Assembly: GCA_963921195.1 (NCBI GenBank)
Contig: OY992537.1
Location: 203,880,581-203,944,580, forward strand
DNA: 64,000 nt
Direction of reading: 5' to 3'
From: Pegoplata infirma
Taxonomy: Eukaryota > Arthropoda > Insecta > Diptera > Anthomyiidae
The translations under genes were made by a program, and so were the position numbers. The notes beneath the pieces are model-generated. The model had not been told where the DNA came from, ran no database searches, and saw only the letters and a list, made by a program, of their open reading frames with translations. Each line of letters opens with the position of its first letter. Position 1 is the first letter of the stretch. Shown piece by piece: positions 10,306 through 21,049 of this stretch.

Positions 10306-10437
10306 ATTTTCATTTTCCTGGATGTGGTCATGAAAATATTACAAAAATACCTATTACGAACAATTTCAAAAAAATTCAATTAATAGCACGGAGATAAATT
10401 AAAACACGTCCACACTTGTCAACAGTTGAACGATGAA

Positions 10438-10888
10438 GCAAATATAGAAACAATTTCTCAGAATCAAAAACTTTTTCTGCAGGAAAAACTTCTCAGATTC
10501 TGAGACTGTTTGTAAGGAATATTTTCTTAGATTCTTCTTTAGGAAAAACTTCTCAGATTCTGAGGTTTTTTCTAAAGGAAAAATTTCAGAGATTCTAAGA
10601 ATTTTTCTATATAAAATCTCTCAGATTTAAAGAATTTGTCAATAGGAAATATAGAAACAGTTTTTCAGAATCTAAAACTTTTTCTGCAGGAAAAATTTCT
10701 CAGATTCTGAGACTTTTTCTTAGGAAAAATTTCTCAGATTCTTAGACTTTTTCTGTAGGAAAAATGTCTTAAATTCTGAAACTTTTTCTATTTGAAAAAG
10801 CGCCTCAGATTCTAAAACTTTTTCTGAAGGAAATATGTCTCAGATTCTGAGAGTTTTTCTGGAAGAAAAATGTCTTAGACTCTAAGGG
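10438..10888. repeat. TCTCAGA tandem array right of the LINE
   Basis: Continues the array interrupted at 5243. Units of about 36-40 bp with CTCAGATTCTGAGACT and TTTCTNNAGGAAAAA dyads, individually diverged. The first ten bases are the right target duplication of the LINE. Confidence 0.85.
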
Positions 10889-11023
10889 GGTTATTCATAA
10901 TACCTAAAGTACTTCAAGTAGGTTTATACCTAAAGTACTTCAAGTAGGTTTATTTGACAAATATTCATGCAATATCAGTCAAATAAACCTACATTATATT
11001 TAATTTACTCAATATAAATAGCT
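10889..11023. mobile_element. Small palindromic MITE D, copy 1
   Basis: Starts TTATTCATAATACC and ends ACTCAATATAAATAGC, with a central dyad AGGTTTATTTGAC / GTCAAATAAACCT. Copy 2 at 62470-62577 is in the opposite orientation. Copy 1 has an extra 26-bp tandem duplication (TACCTAAAGTACTTCAAG at 10911 and again at about 10937). Inserted into the TCTCAGA field. Confidence 0.75.
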
Positions 11024-11300
11024 CAGTAAGACATTTTCGACAGAAAAAACGTCCCAGATTCTGAGACTTCTCCTAAAGGAAAAATGTCTCAGATTCTTAA
11101 AGTTTTTTTATTTGAAAAATGTCTCAGATTCTGAAACTTTTTCTATTGGAAAAATGCTTCAGATTCTGAGACTTTTTTTAGAAAAAATGTTTCAGAACCT
11201 GAGATTCTTTCTATAGAAAAAATTACACTTTTCTTTTGTGATGCTTTTCTATATAGAGAAAAGTCTCAGAATCAGAATCTGAGACTTTTTTTTATATAGA
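11024..11300. repeat. TCTCAGA tandem array segment
   Basis: Diverged units (CAGATTCTGAGACTT, TTTCTATNGGAAAAATG) between MITE D and element E copy 1. Orientation switches to AGAATCTGAGA near 11265, the orientation found between the two element E copies. Confidence 0.85.
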
Positions 11301-11975
11301 AACAAGTAAAAGTGTTAAATTCGGCTGTGTCGAATCTTTTATACCCTCCAACATGCAAAAAAAAGAAAAATAAAATGCATTGGCGTTTAATTTTTTTTTG
11401 TGTGGGGGGGGGGTGTTGGTAGTGGTAATAGGGGGGGGGGTGCAAATTTCCTCTCGAATATGTGTTTAAAAGAAATAAAAGTTTATCATAACTAAAAAGA
11501 TTTTTTTTATTCCACGCCCATAAAAGGGGGGACCGAAAGGGGACCGAAAAAATTACATTTTCTAATTCTCAGGGTCCAAATGCAGGTCCTGTAGCATAAA
11601 AATGTTGCATTTGTTAAACAGAAACACAAAAAATCATGTAAAAAAATTTTATTTATCAGGGGTTGGTTTAGTTCTTCAAGAGGGAACTTTTTTCCCCCTG
11701 GCCTGATTTTGATCATTTACAAACTTAACCTGCCTAGGAACATAAAACATAATCGTGACAAATTTCGGGAGTCTAACTCTTTTATTTTGGACTGTATCGT
11801 GTTAACTACAGACGGACAGACAGACGGACGGACAGACGACGGACGGACATCGCTAGAATCGATCACTGATAATAAATATATATACTTTATGGAGTCCTAG
11901 ATCGATATTTTGATGCGTTACACACGGAATGACAAAGTTAGTATACCCCCATACTGTAGTTGGAGGATATAAAAA
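11301..11975 (+). mobile_element. Dispersed element E, copy 1
   Basis: Begins AACAAGTAAAAGTGTTAAAT, then TTCGGCTGTGTCGAA and TATACCCTCCAAC, and ends with the inverted complement GTTGGAGGATATAAAA. Contains a G-run tract (11404-11440), a conserved stretch around 11650-11700 (GGTTGGTTTAGTTCTTCAAG), a GACGGACAGAC run (11810-11850) and ATCGATCACTG. The same order of landmarks occurs in copy 2 and in partial copies elsewhere. It encodes no long protein; the GACGGACA run translates by chance as an Asp/Arg/Thr-rich peptide. Probably a non-autonomous DNA element; the family name is not known to me. Confidence 0.75.
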
Positions 11976-12378
11976 CGTCTCAGAGTCTGAGACTTTTTTT
12001 ATACAGAAAAAATTTCTCAGAATCTGAGAATTTTTTTATATAGAAAAAATGTCTCAGAATCTGAGACTTTTTTTGTATAGAAAAAATGTCTCAGAATCTG
12101 AGACTTTTTTTATATAGAAAAAATGTCTCAGAATCTGAGACTTTTTTTATATAGAAAAAATGTCTCAGAATCTGAGACTTTTTTTATATAGAAAAAATGT
12201 CTCAGAATCTGAGACTTTTTTTATATAGAAAAAATGTCTCAGAATCTGAGACTTTTTTTATATAGAAAAAATGTCTCAGAATCTGAGACTTTTTTTATAT
12301 AGAAAAAATGTCTCAGAATCTGAGACTTTTTTTATATAGAAAAAATGTCTCAGAATCTGAGACTTTTTTTATATAGAA
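11976..12378. repeat. Near-perfect 37-bp TCTCAGAATCTGAGA array
   Basis: About eleven units with a 37-bp period, each GTCTCAGAATCTGAGAC followed by TTTTTTTATATAGAAAAAA. Units in the middle are identical, so amplification or homogenisation was recent. The array lies exactly between two element E copies. Confidence 0.92.
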
Positions 12379-12900
12379 ACTAGTGAGTAAATTCGGCTGT
12401 GCCGATTCTGTTATACCCATCAAAATGTAAAAAAAAAATAAAAACAACAATTTGTCAGAGGCGTTTCTTTTTTTTTTGGGGGGGGGGAGGTTTGTAGGGT
12501 CAGTGGGGGACTTTGAGAGCAACTTCCTATCGCGATAAATATACCAAATGTTTCATTTTTTTAACAAAAATACAAAAAAACATGTAAAAATTGTATTTTT
12601 TTAGAGGTTGGTTAAGTTCTTCAAGGGGGAACTTTTTCCCCCTGGTCCGATTTGGCCAATTTCCGAAGTTAACCTGCCTAGAAACATAAGGCATATTTGT
12701 GCCAAACTTGAGGGGTCCAGCTCTTTTATTTTGAACTGCATCGACGGACAGACGGACGGGTGGACATTCACAGAATGTCTTAGAATCGATCATGGATCAA
12801 TAATATATATACTTTATGGGGTCCCCGGTTGATATTTCGATGCGTTACACACGCAATGACAAAGTGAGTATACCCCCATACTGTAGTTGGAGGGTATAAA
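12379..12900 (+). mobile_element. Dispersed element E, copy 2
   Basis: Same landmarks as copy 1 in the same orientation: TTCGGCTGTGCCGA, TTATACCC, a G-run (12480-12488), GGTTGGTTAAGTTCTTCAAG, GACGGACAGACGGACGG, ATCGATCATGG, TTTATGGGGTCC, GATATTTCGATGCGTTACAC, and the end GTTGGAGGGTATAAA. About 520 bp. The flanks on both sides are TCTCAGA units broken in their A-run, as for copy 1. Confidence 0.78.
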
Positions 12901-13128
12901 AATGTCACAGAATCTGAGACTTTTTTATATACAAAAAATTTCTCAGAATCTGAGACTTGATTTCACATAGAAAAAATTTCGAAATCAGAGCTTTTTTTAT
13001 TAAAAAGAAATGTCTGGGAATCTTTTCTTTATATGTAAAAAAATGTCTCAGATTCTGAGACTTTTTCTACACGAAAAATGTCTCAAAATACTTTTTATAT
13101 GAAAAATGTCTCTGAATCGTATAATTTT
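12901..13128. repeat. TCTCAGA array, right end
   Basis: Degenerating units that fade out about 150 bp before the next exon. Confidence 0.8.
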
Positions 13129-13278
13129 CTATATTACAAATGTCTGAGAGAAATCTGAAAAGAATCTCGAAAAATTTAAAAAAAGTTTTGCAAAATCTTT
13201 TATTACAAAACTACAAAAAAATAATTATTGTAACTTTAATCATAATTTGTTCTTATTTTATTTGTTTTTATATTTCAG

Positions 13279-13407
13279 CCATCAGTTATAACGGTTCATT
13301 TTTAACAATTGCCAAAGTAAATCGTTTGAATATGGGTGCTTATTTATGTATAGCTTCGAATGGTATACCACCAAGTGTTAGTAAAAGGGTAATGCTGATT
13401 ATACACT
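13279..13407 (+). CDS. DIP-beta: DIP-beta-like exon: end of second Ig domain
   Basis: A 129-bp exon after TTTTTATATTTCAG, ending CACT before GTAAGT. Both introns are phase 1: G from the previous exon plus CC gives Ala, and T plus TT of the next exon gives Phe. It encodes AISYNGSFLTIAKVNRLNMG and continues AYLCIASNGIPP, with the F-strand cysteine in the YLC motif that pairs with the cysteine of the previous exon, then SKRVMLIIH, the G strand and linker to Ig3. This is the characteristic wording of DIP proteins. Membrane-proximal part of Ig2; extracellular. Confidence 0.88.
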
Positions 13408-14297
13408 GTAAGTAAAACATGTAAATAGTATTTTTTAAGTTAACATTAATATTTTTTAAAATTAAAATTTTTAAAGCACTTAAGAAGTTTAAAGAACTAT
13501 TTTTTATAAATCGCCTAAAAGTAGGCAACATTTTTTTAAATTTTGTTTTCTACAGAAAAACGCATTAAAAAATTTAATTATGTTCGTAGTAAAAGTTTAA
13601 GAAATTCTTGAAAGAATAAAACATTTCTCCAAAAACTTCCAAAATGTATTTAAGAATTTATACGAACTCCGCAATAAAAGTTCTCACTTTCAAACTATTT
13701 GTGGTGGCCCTAATTTTTCTATAAATATTAAATTCTTCTCCTTTTCTTTAAAGAAATTAAATTGTAGCTTTAAATCACATAAATTTTCTGAGGGTTCCTA
13801 TAAGTTAGAGATTTTAATGATAAAAATCGAAATTTAAGAACGATTTCAGAGAATAAATTTTTAAATATTTTCTAACTATTTCCTTTAGTTTAATATAACT
13901 ATATTAAAATATAAAAATATTGTTCTTTAAGTGCTTAATTAATCTTTAAATTTCAATTGGTTAATCTAACCAATCGATTTTAATTTATCCTTCTTCTTAT
14001 AATAAAAAAAAAATGTATTGCATACTTTTGGGGGTTATTCAGTTCATCAATACTGTAGCATACTTTTAGTAATAAAAAGTTGATAATTTTTTTTTAATCC
14101 TTTTTAAGATTTATAGTTTTTAATTGCTTTTTTTTTTGTTACATGTTTTCTATTTATAAACCATTTAAGAATTTTTCCAATCTATACGTTTTATCGTTTA
14201 AATCTTTCAAACCTCAAATTGGAATTGGAATTTGATTTTGTTTTTTTTTTTTTGTCTAACATACCAATTTTTATACTTATTTTCTTTTTATATTTAG
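13408..14297 (+). other. DIP-beta: 890-bp intron
   Basis: Donor GTAAGT, acceptor TTTTTATATTTAG. AT-rich with A and T runs. No repeat family of this window was recognised; it is the only intron here that appears free of foldbacks and arrays. Confidence 0.75.
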
Positions 14298-14432
14298 TTC
14301 CACCCATGATTTGGATACAAAATCAATTAGTTGGTGCTGCTATTGGACAAAATATTACACTTGAATGCCAATCTGAAGCATTTCCAAAATCAATAAACTA
14401 CTGGATGAAAAATGACACTATTATAGTACCCG
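14298..14432 (+). CDS. DIP-beta: DIP-beta-like exon: start of third Ig domain
   Basis: A 135-bp exon after TATATTTAG, ending ACCCG before GTAAGT. Encodes PPMIWIQNQLVGAAIGQNIT, then LECQSEAFPKSINYWMKNDT. The B-strand cysteine is in LECQSEA and the core aromatic/tryptophan position in NYWMKN. The PPMIW linker to Ig3 is typical of the DIP family. Phase 1 on both sides. Two N-X-T/S sequons (NIT, NDT) are potential glycosylation sites. Confidence 0.88.
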
Positions 14433-15180
14433 GTAAGTGTGGGGGCAAAAGAAAAGGGATTTTTACAAAAAAATAAAAGATTTTATTTACCAAAAATTTC
14501 ATTTATAAAAAGTGAAAAAGAAAATATGTGAACAAAAAAACTCTATTGAAATTAATTGAATAATAAAATGTGGATAACAAAAATACGAAAATCATTTACT
14601 ACTTAATATTCTTCAACCATAAACCACAAACTATTCAAATTTTAATTCGAAATTTTTGTGCTTTCTCATTGTTAAATCAAATAAAACATTTACACAGCAC
14701 ATCAAGGGGATAGAAATACAAATATTTTCACAAATTACTGGTTTACCTCATCATGAGATATTACATCCTAAAAAATACAGAGACTTAGGATCAGAAAAAT
14801 TTTAAAACAAAATTTTTAAAAATTTTTTGAGAAATCAACTAGAAATCATGAGGAATTCTTATTGGTACTATCCACTCCATAATTTTCCTTTATAATTTTC
14901 CTTCATAATTTTCCCCCAACCTCTAATGGCATTTGTAATGCCCCTGATGTTAGTACTTCAAACCATATTGTATGAGTAAACCGGAAATTATAGCCAAATC
15001 ATTGATTATAATTCAATGTGTTTAGATAGGAGTAATACATACATATATTGTGTCTTCTGTTTGTCCACATACATAACTTTTGAAAAGAACTGATATAATG
15101 AATGCGTGTAGAAATAGAAAGAACATACATCTTTTAATTTGTTCAGTATCAAAACTGATACATTTACTGACTGATAAAAC
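14433..15180 (+). other. DIP-beta: Intron start, no element recognised
   Basis: Start of the 9.7-kb intron ending at 24152. AT-rich sequence without clear repeats or coding frames. A TATAATTTTCCTTNATAATTTTCC direct repeat near 14877-14910 is minor. Confidence 0.5.
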
Positions 15181-18100
15181 ACAGCAACAATTTTCTCTTC
15201 AATTTTTAGGAAATTAATCTACAGAAAAAGTCTCAGATTCTGAGAAATTTTTCCTATAGAAAAAGTTTTATATTCTGAGAAATTTTTCTAATAGAAAATG
15301 TGTCAGATTCTTAGTAATTTTTTTTTTTTATAAAAAATGGCTCAGCTTCTGAGAAAATTTTTTCTATAGAAAAAATCTCAGATTCTGAGACAGTTTTTCT
15401 ATAGAAAAAGTCTCAGATCCTGAGACAATTTTTCTATAGAAAAAGTCTCAGTTTCTGAGACAATTTTTCTATAGAAAAAGCCTCAGATTCTGAGACATTT
15501 TTTTAAGGAAAAATCTCAGATTCTGAAATATTTTTCTTATAGAAAAATCCTCAGATTCTGAGACAAAGTCTCAGATTCTGAGACATTTTTCTTATAGAAA
15601 AAGTCTCAGATTCTGAGACATTTTTCTTATAGAAAAAGTCTCAGATTCTGAGACATTTTTCTTATAGAAAAAGTCTCAGATTCTGAGACATTTTTCTTAT
15701 AGAAAAAGTCTCAGAATCTGAGACTTTTTCTATAAGAAAAATGTCTCAGAATCTGAGACTTTTTCTATAAGAAAAATGTCTCAGAATCTGAGATTTTTCT
15801 ATAAGAAAAATGCCTCAGAATCTGAGACTTTTTCTATAGGAAAAATGTCTCAGAATCTGAGGATTTTTCTATAAGAAAAATATTTCAGAATCTGAGATTT
15901 TTCCTTAAAAAAATGCCTCAGAATCTGAGGCTTTTTCTATAGAAAAATTGTCTCAGAAACTGAGACACAGCAACAATTTTCTCTTCAATTTTTAGGAAAT
16001 TAATCTACAGAAAAAGTCTCAGATTCTGAGAAATTTTTCCTATAGAAAAAGTTTTATATTCTGAGAAATTTTTCTAATAGAAAATGTGTCAGATTCTTAG
16101 TAATTTTTTTTTTATAAAAAATGGCTCAGCTTCTGAGAAAATTTTTTCTATAGAAAAAATCTCAGATTCTGAGACAGTTTTTCTATAGAAAAAGTCTCAG
16201 ATCCTGAGACAATTTTTCTATAGAAAAAGTCTCAGTTTCTGAGACAATTTTTCTATAGAAAAAGCCTCAGATTCTGAGACATTTTTTTAAGGAAAAATCT
16301 CAGATTCTGAAATATTTTTCTTATAGAAAAATCCTCAGATTCTGAGACATTTTTCCTATAGAAAAAGTCTCAGATTCTGAGGCATTTTTCTTATAGAAAA
16401 AGTCTCAGATTCTGAGACATTTTTCTTATAGAAAAAGTCTCAGATTCTGAGACATTTTTCTTATAGAAAAAGTCTCAGATTCTGAAACATTTTTCTTATA
16501 GAAAAAGTCTCAGATTCTGAGACATTTTTCTTATAGAAAAAGTCTCAGATTCTGAGACATTTTTCTTATAGAAAAAGTCTCAGATTCTGAGACATTTTTC
16601 TTATAGAAAAAGTCTCAGATTCTGAGACATTTTTCTTATAGAAAAAGTCTCAGATTCTGAGACATTTTTCTTATAGAAAAAGTCTCAGATTCTGAGACAG
16701 TTTTTCTATAGAAAAAGTCTCAGATTCTGAGACAGTTTTTCTATAGAAAAAGTCTCAGATTCTGAGACAGTTTTTCTATAGAAAAAGTCTCAGATTCTGA
16801 GACAGTTTTTCTATAGAAAAAGTCTCAGATTCTGAGACAGTTTTTCTATAGAAAAAGTCTCAGATTCTGAGACAGTTTTTCTATAGAAAAAGTCTCAGAT
16901 TCTGAGACAGTTTTTCTATAGAAAAAGTCTCAGATTCTGAGACAGTTTTTCTATAGAAAAAGTCTCAGATTCTGAGACAGTTTTTCTTTAGAAAAAGTCT
17001 CAGATTCTGAGACTGTTTTTCTATAGAAAAAGTCTCAGATTCTGAGACAGTTTTTCTATAGAAAAAGTCTCAGATTCTGAGACAGTTTTTCTATAGAAAA
17101 AGTCTCAGATTCTGAGACAGTTTTTCTATAGAAAAAGTCTCAGATTCTGAGACAGTTTTTCTATAGAAAAAGTCTCAGATTCTGAGACAGTTTTTCTATA
17201 GAAAAAGTCTCAGATTCTGAGACAGTTTTTCTATAGAAAAAGTCTCAGATTCTGAGACAGTTTTTCTACAGAAAAAGTCTCAGATTCTGAGACATTTTTC
17301 TTAAAGAAAAAGTCTCAGATTCTGAGACATTTTTCTTAAAGAAAAAGTCTCAGATTCTGAACCATTTTTCTTAAAGAAAAAGTCTCAGATTCTGAGACAT
17401 TTTTCTTAAAGAAAAAGTCTCAGATTCTGAGACAATTTTCTTAAAGAAAAAGTCTCAGATTCTGAGACATTTTTCTTAAAGAAAAAGTCTCAGATTCTGA
17501 GACATTTTTCTTAAAGAAAAAGTCTCAGATTCTGAGACATTTTTCTTAAAGAAAAAGTCTCAGATTCTGAGACATTTCTCTTAAAGAAAAAGTCTCAGAT
17601 TCTGAGACATTTTTCTTAAAGAAAAAGTCTCAGATTCTGAGACATTTTTCTTAAAGAAAAAGTCTCAGATTCTGAGACATTTTTCTTAAAGAAAAAGTCT
17701 CAGATTCTGAGACATTTTTCTTAAAGAAAAAGTCTCAGATTCTGAGACATTTTTCTTAAAGAAAAAGTCTCAGATTCTGAGACATTTTTCTTAAAGAAAA
17801 AGTCTCAGATTCTGAGACATTTTTCTTAAAGAAAAAGTCTCAGATTCTGAGACATTTTTCTTAAAGAAAAAGTCTCAGATTCTGAGACATTTTTCTTAAA
17901 GAAAAAGTCTCAGATTCTGAGACATTTTTCTTAAAGAAAAAGTCTCAGATTCTGAGACATTTTTCTTAAGGAAAAAGTCTCAGATTCTGAGACATTTTTC
18001 TTATAAAAAAAGTCTGAGATTCTGAGACATTTTTCGTATAGGAAAAGTCTCAGCTTCTGAAACATTTTTCTTATAGAAAAAGTCTCAGACTCTGAGACAT

Positions 18101-18240
18101 TTTTCTTATAAAAAAAAAAGTTTTCTTATAGAAAAAATATCAGTTTCTGAGACATTTTTCTTATAGAAAAAATCTCAGATTCTGAGTCATTTTTCTAAAA
18201 CATTTTTCCTATAGAAAAAGTGTCAGATTCTGAGAATTTG
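15181..18240. repeat. 3-kb satellite array with a 35-bp double-palindrome unit
   Basis: About 80 units. Each consists of the dyad GTCTCAGATTCTGAGAC and the dyad TTTTTCTATAGAAAAA (variants TTTTTCTTATAGAAAAA and TTTTTCTTAAAGAAAAA), so one unit is nearly its own reverse complement. Local blocks carry one variant: the CTTATAG type up to about 16690, the CTATAG type at 16691-17280, the CTTAAAG type at 17281-17970, then diverged units to 18240. In 15181-16350 a segment is repeated in direct, inverted and direct order. Non-coding. Related arrays occur at 4.5-13.1 kb and, decayed, at 38.2 kb. Confidence 0.95.
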
Positions 18241-20065
18241 ATTTTGAAAAATTTGTTAAAAAAAAAATCTTAAAAACTTCTCATTGATTTTGCTGGTCTT
18301 CAACATTTACAAATCAAATTCATTTAGTCATTGTCTAAAAGACTGAAAGACATATTGAATCTTAATAAGACACATACACATATTTAATTCCATTCGTACA
18401 CTTAATTTCTTACACACACACACACATAGTTTCAGACACTCACTTACGCATTTTAAAACTTCGAGTCATTTTCTATTTGCATAAATTTCTAGTTATTTTT
18501 GTTTGTATGTGTGCGGTTGATACATACTTGTAGATATATGTATATTTACCTTATAGGTATTTCTATCTAATGGCAATGTAAACTAAACTGACTTTGTACT
18601 TGTAGTATTTTGAAAAACGTACATGTTTGTTAAAGAAAAGTTTTTCTCTAAATAGAACATGACACAAAGTATCCTTATAAATATTTGTTAGAGTTATTAT
18701 AGATTCTGTTTTGATACATAAACTAAGTTTAGTTTGTTTTTGTAATACCTTGAGTTATTTTAGTTATAAGTAGGAAAAATCAGGTATGAACAATATAAGA
18801 CTCGAAAATTTATATGTAAGAGGATTGAGGATTTTTGAACTTTTAACTGGCATGGCAGGTATTTTAGCCAGCGATTGTATTTGCAATCTTTTCGTTAAAT
18901 CAAAGTAGCATAGTTTTTAGTTTTTGGCATTTTTTGTAATCTAATAGATGTCGCTGACAAAATTCTAAATATATTTTCTAAAAAGTTTTCCCGTTTCTGA
19001 ATTTTAAATCAAATATACGCATTATATCTAAATTCAATATCATTTAAATTTAAGGTAGTTAGTAAAATATTCATTACAGTGTCCTGAATATTTAAAAAAA
19101 AATCAAATAATAAAGTTTAATTCGTCTTTTCTGAAAATATTGATACCCGCCGTAATGTAAAGAGATTATTACAAAATTTTTTCGCAAACTATTGGTAAAA
19201 AATCAAAAAATTTGTTGCACAAAAAAAAGTATTCCTGTTTTTGCTTGCCCGACAACGGTGAATTGATGATTTTTTTTCATTCGAAGTATATCCACTTCCA
19301 CAAAATTAATTTGTGTAACAAAAGTCAAAAAAAAAAAAACCGTACAAATTACGTTTTTCAATGATTGGTTTAGTTCTTCAAAAGGAAAAATTACTCGTGC
19401 CAAACTTTAGGACTCTACCTCGTTTGTGTAGGACTGCATGGTATTTTTCACAGGTAGACGGACGAACTTGAAAACATTTTCAGACGAGACACCCTAATAT
19501 ATATAATTTGGTTCTTATACAATTGACAAATAAAAAGATCCCTATGGTATCTATTTTTTTCTATGCATCAGATTCCTGAATAATAATAATACTAACATTA
19601 TTGTTTAAATATCAAATAAAGTAAATCTTTCATTTATCTTGGATTTGTTTTGTTACTTTTGTTCTTGCATGAATTCATTAGTATCCCAAGTGTACTTGTG
19701 TGTGTGTGTGTAAATTTAAGAATACTTTTGCATTGACAAGTTGAAAACATACACATATGTATATTCATGTAATAAATAATTGTATAAATGTAATATTTAA
19801 TTTACTGTTGTGTGTTTAGTTTTATTCTTCCGAACTATTGATACGAATCACTTGGATAGAATAATAAATAGATTGTATGCTTATGTGGACATATGTTTTA
19901 ACAATGGGTTAGAAATTATATTATTTAAGAAAATAGAGAAAGAAAGTCTAGTTTTTTTTCAACTGGTTTCTTGAAAAAGGTTTCTTAAACTATGTTCAGT
20001 TATTGTACTCCTCAAGCAGATTGTTTAGCAAAAATATATTTATATATAATATATTTAAAAAGATT
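18241..20065 (+). other. DIP-beta: Intron sequence with a partial element E
   Basis: Mostly unremarkable AT-rich intron with small CA/GT runs (18412-18427, 19697-19712). Around 19140-19560 there is a degraded relative of element E (TTGGTTTAGTTCTTCAAAAG, ACAGGTAGACGGACGAAC). No coding region. Confidence 0.55.
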
Positions 20066-20353
20066 TAAAATTAAAATTTTTTTTTTTTTTTTTCAAAACT
20101 TTCAACAAAAATGCTGATAACAATACTTGAATGCCCTTTTTCCTTTAAAGGGCACCGTAGATTTCCACGACCAAAATTTTATTTTAAAGTTTAGAATTCA
20201 CTTTTAACGCTGTTAAAATTTTACAGAGGTGTTTTTCCGTTTTGTTGAGCAATAAATTGTCAAAGTTTGTTAGAAAGCCAAATATTTGATTTTTTCCAAA
20301 TTTTGGCTAAAAATCAAATAGTTGGCTCTAGACAATTTTTATGTGTTTTTTTT
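20066..20353. repeat. Foldback element A, copy 2, left part
   Basis: Matches the 230-bp module of copy 1 (about 960-1185): TTTAACGCTGTTAAAATTTTAC, TTGTTGAGCAATAAATTGTC, AAAATCAAATAGTTGGCTCT. It is interrupted at 20354 by foldback F and resumes at 21050. Confidence 0.75.
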
Positions 20354-21049
20354 AGGCGTATAGCGCCCAAGTGCATATCGCCCAATTTGAAAAAGTCATT
20401 CAACCCAAAAAAAATGTGTGTTAGTTGTTGTTGCAAAATTTTTTGCACGATATGGCCATTATTTTTGGGTATTTTAACAATTTTCTTGAAATTAATATAA
20501 ATTATCAAAAATGTCATATTATCCAAATATCAAAATGTTGAATTTATAAAATGTCATAGCACCCAAAAAAATCATAAAACTCACCAATATTGTTATTTTT
20601 TTAACACAATATTTCAAAGTTTTTATGCGTAGCCGGCCTTCGGCTGGGCTTAGGGATTACAAAATCCATGCATTAAACCCACCCTCTCCGTAAAGTAAAG
20701 TTTTCTAGGGTAGCAGGCCTTTACACTATCAAATTTGTTATGCATCAAAAAGGCCTGATAACCAAAATAGCTTTGGTTTGCAGAGAAGGTGGGTTTAATG
20801 CATGGAGTATGTAATCCCTAAGCCCGGCCGAAGGCCGGCTACTCAGAAAACCTTTATTACAAAAAAATAAATCTGGAAGTCGTAATTTCGACATTTCGCC
20901 CAAAAAAAATATTTTGGATTTTTTGACAATTTTGTTTTGGGAGAAATAACATTTTTAGACCTATCATTTTGGGCTATATGTCGCAGCTTGGGCGATATGA
21001 CATTTACGGTTTTGGGCGATAAGACCTTGGGCGCTATGTCCGTACGCCT
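20354..21049. mobile_element. Foldback element F, nested in element A
   Basis: Ends AGGCGTATAGCGCCCAAG (20354) and CTTGGGCGCTATGTCCGTAC followed by GCCT (21049), mutually inverted; further paired segments follow (GCATATCGCCCA with TGGGCGATATG). In copy 1 of element A the corresponding T-run is uninterrupted, which supports insertion here. The T-run at both edges hides the target duplication. No coding capacity. Confidence 0.8.
20629..20842. repeat. Inner hairpin within foldback F
   Basis: A second palindrome at the centre of F: GTAGCCGGCCTTCGGCTGGG (20629) pairs with the GCCGAAGGCCGGCTAC end at 20842, followed inward by TTAGGGATTAC / GTAATCCCTAA and GCATTAAACCCACC / GGTGGGTTTAATGC. It is much richer in GC than its surroundings, suggesting a separate element or a conserved terminal core. 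Confidence 0.8.

Larger units (their letters stand above)
5244..10437 (-). mobile_element. Nearly intact LOA/I-group non-LTR retrotransposon
   Basis: About 5.2 kb on the minus strand. Order 5' to 3' on that strand: short 5' region (10437-10306), ORF1 (10305-8902), ORF2 (8939-5790 plus an in-frame continuation to 5346), a short 3' UTR and a tail of four AACCT units (the plus strand reads TAGGT repeats at 5241-5260). Flanking GCAAATATAG duplications at 5234-5243 and 10438-10447 show insertion into the TCTCAGA repeat field. The arrangement of apurinic endonuclease, reverse transcriptase and RNase H in ORF2, an ORF1 without zinc knuckles and a simple-repeat tail instead of poly-A fits the LOA clade (Bilbo, Trim, LOA), though the I group is not excluded. 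One internal stop is the only clear defect, so the insertion is young. Its base composition is much richer in GC than the surrounding intron. Confidence 0.9.

Noticed and set aside
15181..18240. Regular repeats of about 35 bp, CRISPR-like at first sight
   Set aside because: There are no unique spacers: the whole 35-bp unit is repeated. The genome is eukaryotic and no cas genes are present.
20629..20842. GC-rich hairpin as a microRNA precursor or terminator
   Set aside because: The arms are too long and the loop too large for a microRNA, and it lies at the centre of a foldback transposon.
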